Below, piece by piece: positions 62,863 to 64,000 of a stretch of 64,000 nucleotides of DNA. Origin of the DNA: Antrihabitans stalagmiti (lineage in GTDB: Bacteria > Actinomycetota > Actinomycetes > Mycobacteriales > Mycobacteriaceae); the NCBI RefSeq assembly GCF_016482825.1, contig NZ_JAEMNV010000004.1, positions 124,001 to 188,000 of the forward strand. Reading direction: 5' to 3'. Under the pieces are notes generated by a model. That model had not been told where the DNA came from, did not search any database, and worked only from the letters and a program-made list of their open reading frames with translations. Every line of letters begins with the position of its first letter. Within the stretch, counting starts at the first letter, position 1. The translations under genes were made by a program, and so were the position numbers.

Positions 62863-64000
62863 TTCGAGGTTCGTCGGGCCGGTTGCGGCCTTTGTGTTCG
62901 CCTTGGTTTTGGGCGTACTCGGCTCGTGGCGTCCGTCGTATTGGTACGACGAGGCCGCGACCGTCTACGTCTCGTCGCGTCCACTGCCTGACCTGCGACG
63001 CATTCTCGAACACCAGGATGCGGTGCACGGGCTCTACGACATCGGCATGCACTTCTGGTTCCGACTGTTCGGGAACTCGGAGTTCAGTGCCCGGTTTCCC
63101 AGTGCTCTAGCGGTCGGGATAGCCGCGGCCGGTGTCGTGGTTCTCGGCCGCCTACTGGTGAACGATCGGGTCGGGCTGTTCGCCGGTGTCGTCTTCGCGA
63201 TACTCCCGCGGGTTACCTGGGCTGCGGTCGAGGCAAGGTCGTACGCGCTGACCGCTGCCGCTGCGGTGTGGCTGACGGTTGTTCTTGTCGTCGCTCTGCG
63301 TGGCACGCGGTGGTCGTGGTGGGCGGGTTATGCCGCCGGGGCTGCGGTGACGATCGTGCTGTTCGTCGACACTGCGACCCTGGTCGGTGCTCATCTGCTG
63401 ACCGTTGCGATTCTGTCGCGGAAGTCGTTGCTGCGGTGGCTTTCCGCCGCTGCAGTCGGCGGATTGTTGGCCCTGCCTGCAGTCGTATTCATTCGAGGGC
63501 AATCGGGGCAGGTCGACTGGATTCCACCGCTCGATCGTCACGTCGTGCGGTCGGTGCTCGAGTATCAGTGGTTCGTGGGGGCGCCCGTTTTCGCGGTAGC
63601 AACCGTTGTCGTCGTTGCGCTCGCAGCACCTCGCATCGACAGGTCGTTGCTGGCTGTTGCCGTCCCGTGGGCGGTTGTTCCCACGGTTGCGTTGCTTCTG
63701 TTTTCTTTGCTCGCCGAGCCGATCTATCTCGATCGCTATCTGACCTTCACAACCCCTGCGGTCGCGTTGCTGGTCGGAGGAGCGATCGCGGCGGTCTCGG
63801 CTCGGGTCTGGGTAGCGCCCGCCTTGGCAGCCGTGCTGCTCGCGACGGCCGTTCCCGCATACCTCGCGCAACGGGGAACGTTTTCGAAGCCGAGCGAGAT
63901 GGACTTCAGCGCCGTCGCCGACTTCTTCGAGACACACGGTGCGCCCGGCGACTGCGTCCTGTTCACAAACGACTCCGCCTGGAATCCGACCTCGGCACGG
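62837..64000 (+). CDS. GT-C/GT39-type membrane glycosyltransferase, N-terminal part
   Basis: The frame stays open to the window edge (388 codons). ATG 62837 lies inside the end of glfT2 (26-bp overlap, other frame). The product has one TM helix, then RPSYWYDEAATVYVSSRPLP with the Asp-Glu of GT-C enzymes, then about 8-9 TM helices and the beginning of a C-terminal extracytoplasmic domain. It resembles GT39/ArnT-like family proteins that use polyprenyl-phosphate sugars. The sugar is unknown. Confidence 0.78.
   Translation, partial: MRRSLQRADSRFVGPVAAFVFALVLGVLGSWRPSYWYDEAATVYVSSRPLPDLRRILEHQDAVHGLYDIGMHFWFRLFGNSEFSARFPSALAVGIAAAGVVVLGRLLVNDRVGLFAGVVFAILPRVTWAAVEARSYALTAAAAVWLTVVLVVALRGTRWSWWAGYAAGAAVTIVLFVDTATLVGAHLLTVAILSRKSLLRWLSAAAVGGLLALPAVVFIRGQSGQVDWIPPLDRHVVRSVLEYQWFVGAPVFAVATVVVVALAAPRIDRSLLAVAVPWAVVPTVALLLFSLLAEPIYLDRYLTFTTPAVALLVGGAIAAVSARVWVAPALAAVLLATAVPAYLAQRGTFSKPSEMDFSAVADFFETHGAPGDCVLFTNDSAWNPTSAR

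Overview
This is a GC-rich chromosomal segment from a mycolic-acid-producing actinomycete, most like Rhodococcus/Nocardia and relatives. The evidence is the end of fadD32, complete pks13 and accD4 (mycolate condensation), two Emb arabinosyltransferases, aftA, dprE1, dprE2, two GtrA proteins, glfT2 and the rhamnose genes rmlA, rmlB and rmlC. Almost the whole window is cell-envelope biosynthesis mixed with accessory and regulatory modules. No rRNA, tRNA, CRISPR array, transposase or integrase was seen.

Layout. 1-7 kb: fadD32-pks13-accD4. 7-10.2 kb: an AbiEi-like protein and a divergent tetR/UGT-type glycosyltransferase pair, each module bounded by copies of one ~51-bp palindrome. 10.2-16.8 kb: two tandem emb genes (- strand). 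17-20.5 kb: a NarL-type sensor kinase followed by an unusual Ser/Thr-kinase/receiver/LuxR fusion protein. 20.5-28.3 kb: stand-alone LigD-type polymerase domain, DUF4242, LuxR-TPR regulator, HNH, WhiB, DUF1905, an MMPL transporter and a secreted SGNH hydrolase. 28.3-33 kb: aftA, dprE2, dprE1 (- strand) and a divergent gtrA, the arabinan precursor and priming genes. 33-38.4 kb: a - strand operon of molybdopterin oxidoreductase, membrane class III cyclase, Crp/Fnr regulator and FMN-binding protein. 38.6-41.6 kb: a large LuxR (LAL) regulator followed by two tandem repeat arrays. 41.6-49.6 kb: M50 peptidase, an NSS transporter with a 34-aa subunit, lipoprotein and small membrane proteins, and two paralogous small proteins, one frameshifted. 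49.5-52.3 kb: divergent marR/MFS with a four-box operator, then DUF72. 52.3-57.8 kb: rmlC-rmlA / rmlB, MMPL / tetR. 57.8-64 kb: DUF2142, GT2, gtrA, glfT2 and the start of a GT-C enzyme.

How the genes work together. FadD32, Pks13 and AccD4 make mycolic acids. DprE1/DprE2 make decaprenyl-phosphoryl-arabinose, GtrA proteins may help move or anchor polyprenyl-linked sugars, AftA and Emb proteins build arabinan, GlfT2 polymerises galactan, and Rml proteins make the dTDP-rhamnose linker sugar. MMPL and MFS exporters with local repressors, and several signalling proteins, sit between these core blocks. In mycobacteria aftA and the emb genes are contiguous; here they are separated by about 11.5 kb of other genes.

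Two recurring features stand out. Several starts (dprE1, both gtrA genes, marR, the MFS gene, rmlB, the SGNH gene) have a TANNNT hexamer 6-8 nt before the start codon and no Shine-Dalgarno sequence, the pattern of leaderless transcripts. Several intergenic palindromes carry the stop codon of the neighbouring gene inside their arm.
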